From positions 62,001 to 126,000 of the forward strand of contig JAOZHY010000033.1 in NCBI GenBank assembly GCA_026014595.1: a stretch of DNA of 64,000 nt, written 5' to 3'. Below the pieces are notes generated by a model. It saw only the letters and a program-made list of their open reading frames with translations, did not search any database and had not been told where the DNA came from. The DNA is from Candidatus Bathyarchaeota archaeon (lineage in GTDB: Archaea > Thermoproteota > Bathyarchaeia > Bathyarchaeales > Bathycorpusculaceae). Positions 17,574 to 25,414 of the stretch are shown here, piece by piece. Positions within the stretch are counted from its first letter, which is position 1, and every line of letters begins with the position of its first letter. The position numbers and the translations under genes are program-made.

Positions 17574-19637
17574 ATGAAAAATAGGAAAATGACAACCGCT
17601 TTCGCAGTGCTTGCAATTTTAACAATGCTGTTTTCAAGCGTCTATCTCGCGTTTGCCGTTCCTGCTAACCCAGCGCTCTTAGATCCAAAAACGATTCCAA
17701 AATACGTCAACCAACTAATAGCCAACATACCGGTCTATCAGCCTACAAACATTATCGATGGCGCCGGAAACGTAATAAGGCAAGATTACACGGTCGACAT
17801 GGTTCAACTCAGGGAGCAGATTCTGCCAACAGGCACACCGCTTGTGGGTGGAGTCGGAGATGGCAAAACAACAGTCTGGGGCTACGCAGGCAACTGTTAT
17901 GACGCAACAACAGGGAATAGTTTAGGCTATTTTGCCAATTCTCCATCGGCAACGTTCATCGCGACAAGAGGCATACCGAGCCAAGTGACATGGGTAAACA
18001 AAATCAGCCAACCGCAGTTTCTGCCAGTTGATCCGACAATACATTGGGCTAACCCAAACAACATGCCAATGAACATGCCTGGTATGACGCCAGGACTACC
18101 GCCACCTTATCCAGCATTTCCACCAGGATTCGACGGTACAGTAACAGCCGGCAACCCCAATGGATACAACGCTCAATGGCCTGTCCCGCTGGTTCCGCAC
18201 CTCCACGGCGGCGAAGTGCCGTCGTGGTCTGACGGAGGCCCTGATGCATGGTGGACTTACAACGGCGTACTAGGTGCAAGTTTTAGCACTAACGGAGCAT
18301 ATTCCACGACACCCACCGACCGCGCAGTGTACTATTACCCCAACGAGCAGAACCCAGCGAACCTCTGGTACCATGACCACGCATTAGGCATGACACGACT
18401 AAATGTAATGTCAGGCTTAGCTGGATACTACTTGCTAAAAGACCCGCCAGCCACAACACCAATCACTGCACCAACAGCCAACAATTTCGATCAATACTTG
18501 ACTCAACACTTCCCATACGGAGTTTCCGAAATTCCACTTGCTATACAGGATAGAACCTTCTACGCCACTGGCGAACTCTGGTTCCCCACAGTTGGAATCA
18601 ACCCGACGATTAACCCGTACTGGATGCCTGAATTCTTCGGCAACACCATAATGGTCAACGGCAAAGTCTGGCCTAACCTTGACGTGACACAGGGTTGGTA
18701 CCGCTTCCGCGTTCTTGACGGCTCTAACGCACGTTTCTACACGCTAAGCTTCAGCAACAAAATGCCCTTTACGGTGATAGGTTCAGACGGAGGCTACCTT
18801 ATGCAGCCAGCCGTAGTGACATCCTTGACGATTGCGCCAGGCGAGAGATACGACATACTAGTTGACTTCTCAGCGGTGCCCATAGGCACAAAAATAATTC
18901 TGACCAACACTGCAAGAGCCCCATTCCCAGGAGGAGCCCCCGCAGATCCGCAAACAGTCGGTCAAGTAATGCAATTCACCGTCGCAGCCGCCTCAGCGAA
19001 TCCGGGAGCAACAGCGCCAGTTCTACCGGCAACAGGGCTAAACCCGACGCTTCCAGTCGGCGCATTTCCAACACTCGCAGCACCTCCCGCCACTCAGACG
19101 CCACAGAGAAGAGTTCGCACACTCTTCGAGGTCATGGGTCCCGCTGGTCCAATGATGGTAACTGTAAACGGACAGCAATGGAGTGGAGATCTCAGTGAAA
19201 TGCCAAAGGATGGAACGACAGAAGACTGGGTCATCGTCAACCTCACAGGAGACACGCATCCCATACACTTGCACCTCGTAACCTTCCAGCTGTTGAGTCG
19301 CCAATCCTTCCAAGCCAACAAGTACATGAAAGCCTGGCTAGCACTCAACGCAGCTGGAGGTATGCCGCCATTCCCAACAAACTACATTCCCACAGAGTTG
19401 GATCCGACACCTTACTTGCAAGGCAAAGTCAAAACTGCCCTCCCCACAGAGATGGGCTGGAAAGACACCATACAAATGAACCCTGGCGAAGTCACCGTCA
19501 TACGCGTTAGATTCACGTCTAACACGGGCGTTGCTTACCCGTTTGACCCAACACAAGGACCAGGCTACGTTTGGCACTGCCACATCATCGACCACGAAGA
19601 CAACGAAATGATGCGCCCCTACAAAGTCGTACCATAG
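17574..19637 (+). CDS. Secreted multicopper oxidase (CotA/laccase-like)
   Basis: 687 residues with an N-terminal signal sequence (TAFAVLAILTMLFSSVYLAF, cleavage after AFA). All four copper-ligand blocks are present in order: HLHGGEVPSW, LWYHDHALGM, DTHPIHLHLVTF and WHCHIIDHEDNEMMRP, giving a type 1 copper with axial Met plus the trinuclear site. It oxidises phenolics, bilirubin-like compounds or metal ions with oxygen as acceptor; the 55-residue insert rich in Pro/Met/Gly around 155-185 (NNMPMNMPGMTPG) resembles Met-rich copper-binding segments. GGAG lies 10 bases before the ATG. Secreted outside the cell. A thymine-rich terminator follows the stop. An oxygen-using enzyme indicates at least microaerobic exposure. 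Confidence 0.95.
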   Translation: MKNRKMTTAFAVLAILTMLFSSVYLAFAVPANPALLDPKTIPKYVNQLIANIPVYQPTNIIDGAGNVIRQDYTVDMVQLREQILPTGTPLVGGVGDGKTTVWGYAGNCYDATTGNSLGYFANSPSATFIATRGIPSQVTWVNKISQPQFLPVDPTIHWANPNNMPMNMPGMTPGLPPPYPAFPPGFDGTVTAGNPNGYNAQWPVPLVPHLHGGEVPSWSDGGPDAWWTYNGVLGASFSTNGAYSTTPTDRAVYYYPNEQNPANLWYHDHALGMTRLNVMSGLAGYYLLKDPPATTPITAPTANNFDQYLTQHFPYGVSEIPLAIQDRTFYATGELWFPTVGINPTINPYWMPEFFGNTIMVNGKVWPNLDVTQGWYRFRVLDGSNARFYTLSFSNKMPFTVIGSDGGYLMQPAVVTSLTIAPGERYDILVDFSAVPIGTKIILTNTARAPFPGGAPADPQTVGQVMQFTVAAASANPGATAPVLPATGLNPTLPVGAFPTLAAPPATQTPQRRVRTLFEVMGPAGPMMVTVNGQQWSGDLSEMPKDGTTEDWVIVNLTGDTHPIHLHLVTFQLLSRQSFQANKYMKAWLALNAAGGMPPFPTNYIPTELDPTPYLQGKVKTALPTEMGWKDTIQMNPGEVTVIRVRFTSNTGVAYPFDPTQGPGYVWHCHIIDHEDNEMMRPYKVVP

Positions 19638-19651
19638 CCTTCAACAATCTC

Positions 19652-19664
19652 TTTTTTATTTTTT
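19652..19664 (+). terminator. Thymine-run terminator after the multicopper oxidase
   Basis: CTTTTTTATTTTTT begins 13 bases after the stop codon, the usual archaeal intrinsic terminator type. Confidence 0.6.
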
Positions 19665-19724
19665 AGAAATTAATTTGAAATTTTGAAGCCTTCCCCTTTC
19701 TCCTTAATCTTTAGCATCACAGAG

Positions 19725-19898
19725 TCAGTTGCAGACAATCAACGAAGCGATACGCTTCTTGTATACCCATGGAGGAACATGCCCGAAGTTTTCTTGGTTG
19801 CTTATTATGGTGAGGTTTGTCTTTTTCGGGTCTATGCTCCAAGCTCGTGAACGCCATTTTTTGACGGCTCTGCTTTTTCTGGTGAAGAGTTTTAGCAT
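19725..19898 (-). CDS. Small basic protein of unknown function
   Basis: 57 residues starting MLKLFTRKSRAVKKWRSRAW and containing NLTIISNQENFG and VPPWVYKKRIASL. GAGGAG lies about ten bases before the ATG on the minus strand, better than anything supporting the overlapping plus-strand frame, whose product reads as hydrophobic shadow. Family unknown; no cysteine pairs, no membrane helix. Confidence 0.4.
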   Translation of the reverse strand: MLKLFTRKSRAVKKWRSRAWSIDPKKTNLTIISNQENFGHVPPWVYKKRIASLIVCN

Positions 19899-20056
19899 TC
19901 CACTTACTCCTCAGGAAAAGGGTTATGTCGTGTCTTAATAAAGCAGTTATTCTGAATTCAGCATGTTTGCTCTGTATGATATATTACGATATAGAAATAC
20001 TGCTTTAAAACAATGCTTCACACGCCTACTCTCAGAGAAAAGAGAAGGCACTCATC

Positions 20057-20161
20057 ATGAACACGTGGATAAACCTCTTCACCCTCGGACTATACTTCCT
20101 GATATTTTTGCTAGTAGCTGTCGTGGCTTTCGGATTCATCTGGGCTAAATACTGTAAATAA
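20057..20161 (+). CDS. Very small single-helix membrane protein
   Basis: 34 residues: MNTWINLF, one helix (LGLYFLIFLLVAVVAFGFIW) and a short AKYCK tail. An AGAGAAGG lies ten bases upstream of the ATG. The upstream sequence and the ATGAAC start resemble those of the other small membrane gene at 21709. Function unknown; could be a subunit-like microprotein. Confidence 0.4.
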   Translation: MNTWINLFTLGLYFLIFLLVAVVAFGFIWAKYCK

Positions 20162-20227
20162 TCTCGTCAGCACAATTGTTGCCGCCCTTTTCGCGACTCA
20201 CTGAAAACCAAAAAAGAAGGGGATGTT

Positions 20228-21481
20228 CTACTGATTGTGAGGTACTTCTACGGTGACGCTTGCCGTGGCGTAGTTGCCTGAAGCGTCAGTGGCTTTGTAC
20301 GTTATTGTGTAAACTCTGCCCGAGCCTGTTCCACTTCTTTCCGCTCTTAGGTAGAAAGTAAACGTAAAGTCGTCCACGACTACGATGTCGCTGACTGTGT
20401 TGCCGTCGCCGATTCCGTTGTCCGGCTCGTTGCTGGTGACGGATACAAGCGTGATTGTTGGTGAGGGGTCGCAGATGTCGTAGACTGTGACGTTGATTTT
20501 CACCTCGACGTACTTGTGGTTTGGCGGCCAAAGCGTGCTCGGCGTTGCGGTGGCGTTTATTTCTGGCGGCGTCGTGTCTATGACGGTTACTGTCACGTTG
20601 TCGCTTCCGATGTTGCCTGCCATGTCTGTTGCGTTTAGGGTAACGACATGCGTGCCCAAGTTGAAGGTGTAAGTCAGCGTTGTGCCCGTTGCGTTTGTGG
20701 TGGTGGCGAGTACTGTGCCGTTTTCGCTCCAAGTGAAGTTGAACCTTGTTGAACAGATGTCTGTGGCTGTGCCGTTAAGCATGACTTGCGTGCCTGCATG
20801 CGATTCCTGTTCGACAGTTATGTCTGGTCCAGCGTCAACCACTGGCGGTAGAGTGTCTATGACTGTGACTGTGACGTTTGCGCTGCCCGTGTTCCCTGCT
20901 TGGTCGGTTGCGTTCAGCGTTACTACGTGCATGCCAAGGTTGAACGTGTAGGTCAGAGTCGTCGTGGTAACGTTTGCCTCCGTTTTAAGCACAACGCCGT
21001 TCTCAATCCACGTGAAGTTAAATCTTGTTGAAACCGCGTCAATGGCGGTGCCGTTAAGCGTGACCTGCGTTCCAGCATGAGACTCCTGTTCCACAGTTAC
21101 GTTTGCTCCCGCGTTAACGGTCGGCGGCTGATTCTCAAGCACGGTTATTCTGGCAACGGCGCTTTCAGTCTTATTCAGCGTCGAGTCGAACTTGACGGTG
21201 AGCGTAGCATTGTAGACGCCGTCTGTCGCATAGACATGTGTTGTATTGAGCAGTGCAGGGTTAGAGCCGTTCACTGGAGTGCTGTTGTCGCCGAAGTCCC
21301 AAGTCACTTGAATTATGCTGCTGACGTTTTCGGTGGTGGTGCCGTTGAACGTGACTGTTTCACCCGTGTACACTTGCTGGTCTGGGCCTGCGCTTAGGAT
21401 GGCTTGGGCTTGAATTGCCAGCAGAGGCACGATTGCTGCGATTACCAGCAGAATGACTATTAAGAAGCCTTTAGTTTTCAA
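20228..21481 (-). CDS. Cell-surface protein with PKD and tandem Ig-like domains
   Basis: 417 residues from TTG 21481, which has AAAGGAG ten bases upstream and begins the signal helix (GFLIVILLVIAAIVPLLAI). Order: PKD domain (VTWDFGDNSTPV) at about 20-110; two near-identical 93-residue Ig-like units each starting V-x-AG-x-x-x-TVEQESHAGTQV and ending VTVIDT-x-PP; and a C-terminal module with PSTLWPPNHKYVEVKINV and ITYKATDASGNY found in many secreted adhesins. Many N-x-S/T sites suggest glycosylation. No C-terminal anchor is present, so it is released or held by other surface proteins. Probably an S-layer-associated adhesin. Confidence 0.88.
   Translation of the reverse strand: MKTKGFLIVILLVIAAIVPLLAIQAQAILSAGPDQQVYTGETVTFNGTTTENVSSIIQVTWDFGDNSTPVNGSNPALLNTTHVYATDGVYNATLTVKFDSTLNKTESAVARITVLENQPPTVNAGANVTVEQESHAGTQVTLNGTAIDAVSTRFNFTWIENGVVLKTEANVTTTTLTYTFNLGMHVVTLNATDQAGNTGSANVTVTVIDTLPPVVDAGPDITVEQESHAGTQVMLNGTATDICSTRFNFTWSENGTVLATTTNATGTTLTYTFNLGTHVVTLNATDMAGNIGSDNVTVTVIDTTPPEINATATPSTLWPPNHKYVEVKINVTVYDICDPSPTITLVSVTSNEPDNGIGDGNTVSDIVVVDDFTFTFYLRAERSGTGSGRVYTITYKATDASGNYATASVTVEVPHNQ
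20561..21118 (-). repeat. Two tandem 279-base coding repeats
   Basis: Units 21118-20840 and 20839-20561 encode the two 93-residue Ig-like domains of the surface protein. Their high similarity, including runs such as EQESHAGTQV and LTYTFNLG, indicates a recent duplication. Confidence 0.8.
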
Positions 21482-21708
21482 TTTAGAATCTACTCCTTTC
21501 TCCAGAATTGAAGTTGACAGAAGTAGACTAAAATATCTTATGGAAGATTCTTCTATGTCAGAATATTTTATCATACTTTACCCGTAAAAATGCTTCGAAG
21601 CACGTCCGTGTTGTTGACCAAAAAAAATATTTTATCGTAACTTTGATAATGGCTTGATACCGAAAGTGTATTAGCCATCGCTGCAGAGTAAGAAAAGAGA
21701 AAGAAACT

Positions 21709-21888
21709 ATGAACAAACACGTGCAGACCGTTCTTGTGGCAGTTATCATAGTGGCCTTGTTCTTTTTGGTGATTTACTACGGGTTTACCATGTTTGCCAT
21801 AGTGACGACGGTGGGATTTGTTGTTTTCTTGCTGATTGAACAGGCATACCAAAGGAAGAAAAAAGAGAACACGGCAGACGGAGTTTAA
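21709..21888 (+). CDS. Small two-helix membrane protein
   Basis: 59 residues: MNKHVQTV, two helices (LVAVIIVALFFLVIYYG and FAIVTTVGFVVFLLI), then a charged tail QAYQRKKKENTADGV. No canonical ribosome site, only a purine-rich AAGAAAAGAGAAAG. No known family. The neighbour upstream is the divergent surface protein. Confidence 0.5.
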   Translation: MNKHVQTVLVAVIIVALFFLVIYYGFTMFAIVTTVGFVVFLLIEQAYQRKKKENTADGV

Positions 21889-22083
21889 GCCATGAATAAC
21901 TAATGATAACAATACATCAAAATTTCGCTGATTCACACGCAGAAAAAAGTTAGTCAAGCAGTATGCGCTAAAAACGGGCATATGCGCGACCAATCATCCG
22001 TCTCTAATTCCAGAAGTTACATGATGCAACCGTCATTTGTGTTGTGTGCGGATTTTTGTGGTTGAGAGTAGATTTTAATAGTC

Positions 22084-22098
22084 ATCCTTTGAAAGGAT
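22084..22098 (+). promoter_or_regulatory. Perfect 7-base-arm palindrome between promoter and start
   Basis: ATCCTTTGAAAGGAT ends four bases before the ATG at 22103. A TATA-like GATTTTAATA at about 22070-22079 puts the transcription start inside or right after it, the usual place for a repressor operator; it also includes the AAAGGA ribosome site. Confidence 0.4.
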
Positions 22099-22102
22099 AT
22101 TT

Positions 22103-22357
22103 ATGAAGAATTCTGAATGCACCATCTACATCATGTTCAAGGGCAGATGGCTACAGAAATTTCGAAAAGAAAAGGACGTATGGACTCTAACTAGCTCAAA
22201 CGGTACGATACGCCCCTGCACCGCAGAACAACTGCTCTCCCACATTCTACCACCACTAGCAGGCATAAAAGGAAAACACGTCACCGTCAAAGTAGAGCCG
22301 ACAAAACCTAAATACTCAGCTGGCAAGAATAGCGCTACCGGTGAACCCCTTAAATAA
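22103..22357 (+). CDS. Small conserved-looking protein of unknown function
   Basis: 84 residues, beta-rich start (CTIYIMFKGRWLQKFRKEKD, VWTLTSSNGTIRPC) and a lysine-rich C-terminus ending PKYSAGKNSATGEPLK. The fold suggests a small beta-barrel, but no family is recognised. The AAAGGA sequence before the ATG fits as ribosome site. Isolated gene; convergent with the PIN gene. Confidence 0.6.
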   Translation: MKNSECTIYIMFKGRWLQKFRKEKDVWTLTSSNGTIRPCTAEQLLSHILPPLAGIKGKHVTVKVEPTKPKYSAGKNSATGEPLK

Positions 22358-22458
22358 GGGGAGGGAGTACACGCTCCGAACAGACAGAGCCTTCTGAAGT
22401 GGGTGTCTTACGGCTGGGTGTTCACAAGATTATATTTGCGGCTAAGTTGGCGTGTGTC

Positions 22459-22887
22459 CTATTTCGGTGGTTTTTCTTCTTTTAGCAGACTCAGCATTTC
22501 GTCCACAGTTAAGATTTTTATTCCTCTGAATTCTTTCAGGGCAAGCAGGTGCTTGTCTCCTGATACTATGCAGTCGGCTTTGCCGTCAAACGCTGTTCTT
22601 AGAATGGTATCGTCGGCAGGGTCTGCCTTTACTACCTTGAATTTTGATTTTATCCGTGTGAATTTGGCTGTTTGATGTAAGGCTTCCAAGAACACTTTCA
22701 CATCGTACTCTTTCACGTACTTCGCAAATTTCCTGCGGCTGATTACGTCAACAAACTCGGAAACAATCTGGCTGGACAGAAGCAGCGTGAACTCGTTGGC
22801 TCTTGCTTTAAGCCATAGGTCTCTCGGTTTGCCTTTTACTATTAGACTCGATACTAGTACGTTGACGTCGAAGACTGCGACGCGCAT
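22459..22887 (-). CDS. PIN-domain ribonuclease (toxin-type, COG1569-like)
   Basis: 142 residues. The acidic PIN residues appear in order: AVFDVNVLVSSL (D7), SQIVSEFVDV (E43), PADDTILRTA and DCIVSGDKHLL. The VFD-x-N-x-LVSS start is typical of the larger COG1569 PIN group rather than short VapC. Acts as a metal-dependent RNase. Encoded ten bases after the AbrB-type gene on the same strand, so the two probably form a toxin-antitoxin or regulated nuclease pair. Confidence 0.88.
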   Translation of the reverse strand: MRVAVFDVNVLVSSLIVKGKPRDLWLKARANEFTLLLSSQIVSEFVDVISRRKFAKYVKEYDVKVFLEALHQTAKFTRIKSKFKVVKADPADDTILRTAFDGKADCIVSGDKHLLALKEFRGIKILTVDEMLSLLKEEKPPK

Positions 22888-22896
22888 AAGCTAACT

Positions 22897-23196
22897 TTAC
22901 GCCTTTTCTGGTTTTCTGGCTTTCTCTTTTCTGTATTGTTGTATTTCTGCTTCCACTTCGTCTTGCGTGAGAGCGCCGTACTTTGCGATTCTGGCGTCCA
23001 CCCTTCTATATAAGGCTTCGAGTTCTTTGGTTATGTCTGGTACCTCAAGCTTTTTCATGATTACTGCGTCTTCGTAGCCGTAAACTAACAGTTTGGTTTT
23101 TGGTCTTATCCCCAGCTTCTTTCGTATAGCCTGCGGGATTACAACCTGCCCTTTCTCGCTGACTACCGTGACCTCTGCCTTTTCTTTCTGCGCCAT
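22897..23196 (-). CDS. AbrB/SpoVT-type DNA-binding antitoxin
   Basis: 99 residues. The swapped-hairpin DNA-binding domain is VTVVSEKGQVVIPQAIRKKL followed by GIRPKTKLLVYGYEDAVIM. The C-terminal helix (ITKELEALYRRVDARIAKYG, then QDEVEAEIQQYRKEKAR) is where VapB-like proteins hold the PIN partner. Expected to bind its own promoter and neutralise the PIN protein. Confidence 0.9.
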   Translation of the reverse strand: MAQKEKAEVTVVSEKGQVVIPQAIRKKLGIRPKTKLLVYGYEDAVIMKKLEVPDITKELEALYRRVDARIAKYGALTQDEVEAEIQQYRKEKARKPEKA

Positions 23197-23433
23197 TGAG
23201 TCACCGCTTATATTCTTACTTTCCTACCCTAAAAAGCTATTCAGAAATGCTACGACATTGAAACAACCGAAGGCTACATTCCAGAACACTTGCCTAAAGT
23301 TTTAGTTTAGATGGCAACTTGGCGTAGTTGATCTCCTTACTGAGAGCCAAGGCCACGTCAACAAAGAATTCGATGTGAATAGCTCAAAGCCCCAAAGTTC
23401 GAACCTTAACCATACTATGAAGCCAAAAAAACA

Positions 23434-24768
23434 TTACTTTGATTTAATGAAGCTTAAAATTGAATTAAAACTCAGATTTTGTGGCTGTTGCTCGTTGATT
23501 ACCTGCAATGTTATAGTACCGTTCGGGGTCAGTACCGTATCACCTGCTGAGTTTGCGCACTGCAGTGAAGACACAAAACTATGTAAACGCTGAGCGTCGG
23601 TAAAAAGGATGCCTTTGTGCATGGTAGAACTGTAATCCGCTGATGCATTAAAAATTCTGACACCATTCCCGTTTGCGAAGAGTATGTCTTCATTTTGGGA
23701 AAAAGTCTTCTGAATTTGCACTGTTGAGTATCCTGCTATCACCGCTGTGGAAACAAGAACACTCAAGAGCAATACTGTGGCAATCAAGTGTCGAGACTTT
23801 TTAATGGGCTTAGAAGTCACGGCGTTAATGTTTTGCACTCTTTGTGATATTTGCGGGTGCGAGGCGAGTATCCCATGTCTATGCGCGAGAGGCGACACAA
23901 GAAATAAACCTGCAGAAAGCCGTTCAGTGAGGCTCGCCTTAGGAAACGCCAGTGCTACTGACTCGATCTTTGTAAGCACATTTGTCATCAATTTGGGTTT
24001 GTCCAGTAAAGCCACGCCTTTCTCGTCAGCGAGCAACTCCCGCTGCCTTTGGGCATGGGCTGCAACAAAGTATGAGAGGGGGTTAAAAAAGGAAAGAATA
24101 TTTAAAGTGTACGATACCGTTCTGAACAGGTAATCGTTTGCTTTAACATGAGCCAATTCGTGAGAAACAACCGCCTCCAACTCTTCAGGGTCAAGCATTT
24201 TTAGAAGCCCTAAAGAGAAAACCACAATCGTATTCTGTCCATAGCCCACCGTAAAAGCGTTAGGCATCAAATCGTCGATTAGACCAACTTTCGGCTCGGG
24301 AATACCTAGTTTATGAGCGGTTTCTTTCACTTTTTCTTGTAGCGGCATGTACTCGTCCTCAGCCATCATAACAACATGGAATCGCCGCATAGCTATTTTC
24401 TTCCCGAAAACCGCCATAAGCACAAGAAAGCCTCCAGCTGCGATTATTCCACTTATGCATAACAAGCCTGTAAATGAAAAAACGCTGGGACCAACAAACA
24501 TTATGCCAAAACCGGGTGGAACTGGAATTTGATAGTTTGACGGCGAAAAAGCCCCTGCTGGAATTAGGATTTGGGGATGAAAATACAATAATGTGAAAAC
24601 TGGGACAAACAGCGGTATGAGCCATAAAATGCTTTGATTCTTTCGGGAAAGGTAGGGGTTGAATTTTAGGAAGATTTTGATGCAGACAAAAGCTATTGAA
24701 AGGAACACTAAAGAATAGAAGAAGTATGGTTGAAATATTTGAATTAAAAAATCGGTTAAATTCACCAT
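23434..24768 (-). CDS. M56-family membrane metallopeptidase (BlaR1/MecR1-like)
   Basis: 444 residues. Three helices in the first 120 residues, then the peptidase domain with MPNAFTVGYGQNTIVVFSLG and the zinc motif AVVSHELAHVKANDY (HExxH), the third ligand probably in RELLADEKG. A further helix near 335 (LIATVLLLSVLVSTAVIAGY) leads to an extracytoplasmic C-terminal part of about 90 residues that is much shorter than, and unlike, the penicillin-binding sensor of BlaR1. It lies seven bases after the BlaI-type gene. Likely senses an outside signal and cleaves the repressor. Confidence 0.92.
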   Translation of the reverse strand: MVNLTDFLIQIFQPYFFYSLVFLSIAFVCIKIFLKFNPYLSRKNQSILWLIPLFVPVFTLLYFHPQILIPAGAFSPSNYQIPVPPGFGIMFVGPSVFSFTGLLCISGIIAAGGFLVLMAVFGKKIAMRRFHVVMMAEDEYMPLQEKVKETAHKLGIPEPKVGLIDDLMPNAFTVGYGQNTIVVFSLGLLKMLDPEELEAVVSHELAHVKANDYLFRTVSYTLNILSFFNPLSYFVAAHAQRQRELLADEKGVALLDKPKLMTNVLTKIESVALAFPKASLTERLSAGLFLVSPLAHRHGILASHPQISQRVQNINAVTSKPIKKSRHLIATVLLLSVLVSTAVIAGYSTVQIQKTFSQNEDILFANGNGVRIFNASADYSSTMHKGILFTDAQRLHSFVSSLQCANSAGDTVLTPNGTITLQVINEQQPQNLSFNSILSFIKSK

Positions 24769-24775
24769 ATTTTGG

Positions 24776-25257
24776 TCACTTCTTCTTTTCTTTTAAGGTT
24801 TTATCGATTTTTTCTTTTAATGCCTCTAGCTGTTTATCATCCATTGCAACTTTCTCAACAAGGCACGTAGTGACAAGTTCATCAAAGTTGTTCAAGAGGC
24901 TGGTGAGCACTTGGCGGACTGCGGCTTCCTTAAAGTTTGACTCTTCCATTTTTGGCCAGTAAACGTAGTAGAGGTAGGCGCCGCCTTTGCCTTTTTCAAT
25001 TCGCCGGTCAAGCAAACCTTTCTCGTAGAGTCTATCCATTGTGTTCATAACGGTGGTGTAAGCGACCTGCTTTTTCTTTTTCAGTTCTTCAAGCACTTCG
25101 CGCACTGTAATAGGCCTTTTCTTTGAACACCATATGATTTCGATTATGCTTGCTTCCAGCGGTCCTAGGAATGCTTCGAGTTGTTTTCCTTCAATATTGT
25201 ACTGGGGTAATGAGGTTTTTTTCTCTGACGACGTTTTACACTTCCCTCATGTACCAT
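24776..25257 (-). CDS. BlaI/MecI-family repressor, N-terminus displaced by an apparent frameshift
   Basis: The intact frame from GTG 25105 gives 109 residues (VREVLEELKKKKQVAYTTVM, NTMDRLYEKGLLDRR, GGAYLYYVYWPK), lacking helix 1. That helix is encoded in the same frame upstream (FLGPLEASIIEIIW, CSKKRPIT), open to 25246 but with no ATG, GTG or TTG. An ATG at 25257 in another frame enters this frame if the run of seven A at 25216-25222 is read as eight. That ATG lies about 21 bases after a TATA-like AAAGTTAAAAG, suiting a leaderless transcript. So the gene is either assembly-damaged, mutated, slippage-decoded, or uses a rare start. Represses its own gene and the divergent exporter. Confidence 0.85.
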
Positions 25258-25268
25258 TAGAGATGGTA
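25252..25268. promoter_or_regulatory. Palindrome 1, probable BlaI operator at the blaI start
   Basis: TACCAT-TAGAG-ATGGTA covers the predicted blaI start codon and transcription start, immediately downstream of a minus-strand TATA-like element. Confidence 0.55.
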
Positions 25269-25345
25269 GGCTTTTAACTTTTTCCAAAATCAGGTTGCGT
25301 AACAAACAAGGAGCCATTCCTGCTGCTTGCTCGGCTCGTGACTAC

Positions 25346-25361
25346 CTACCATCAGCGGTAG
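25346..25361. promoter_or_regulatory. Palindrome 2, probable BlaI operator
   Basis: CTACC-ATCAGC-GGTAG, midway between the divergent genes and just upstream of the exporter TATA box; half-site matches the flanking palindromes. Confidence 0.4.
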
Positions 25362-25366
25362 TAAAT

Positions 25367-25375
25367 CTTATAAAT
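25367..25375 (+). promoter_or_regulatory. TATA box of the exporter operon
   Basis: CTTATAAAT, about 44 bases before the ATG at 25415, puts the start of transcription near 25397, directly after palindrome 3. Confidence 0.6.
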
Positions 25376-25396
25376 CCTACTACACATAATAGTAGG
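25376..25396. promoter_or_regulatory. Palindrome 3, probable BlaI operator at the exporter promoter
   Basis: CCTACTA-CACATAA-TAGTAGG begins where the TATA box ends, so a bound dimer would block RNA polymerase. Half-sites resemble palindrome 1 (CTACCAT). Confidence 0.6.
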
Positions 25397-25414
25397 TGTT
25401 CAAGAGTTGAGAAA

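Noticed and set aside
19729-19938. 69-codon plus-strand frame
   Set aside because: Hydrophobic shadow without a ribosome site; the minus strand frame at 19725-19898 has GAGGAG and more protein-like composition.
23397-23404. GTTCGAAC resembling a tRNA T-loop
   Set aside because: Flanking bases do not pair as a 5-bp T stem on either strand and no anticodon or acceptor stem is found.
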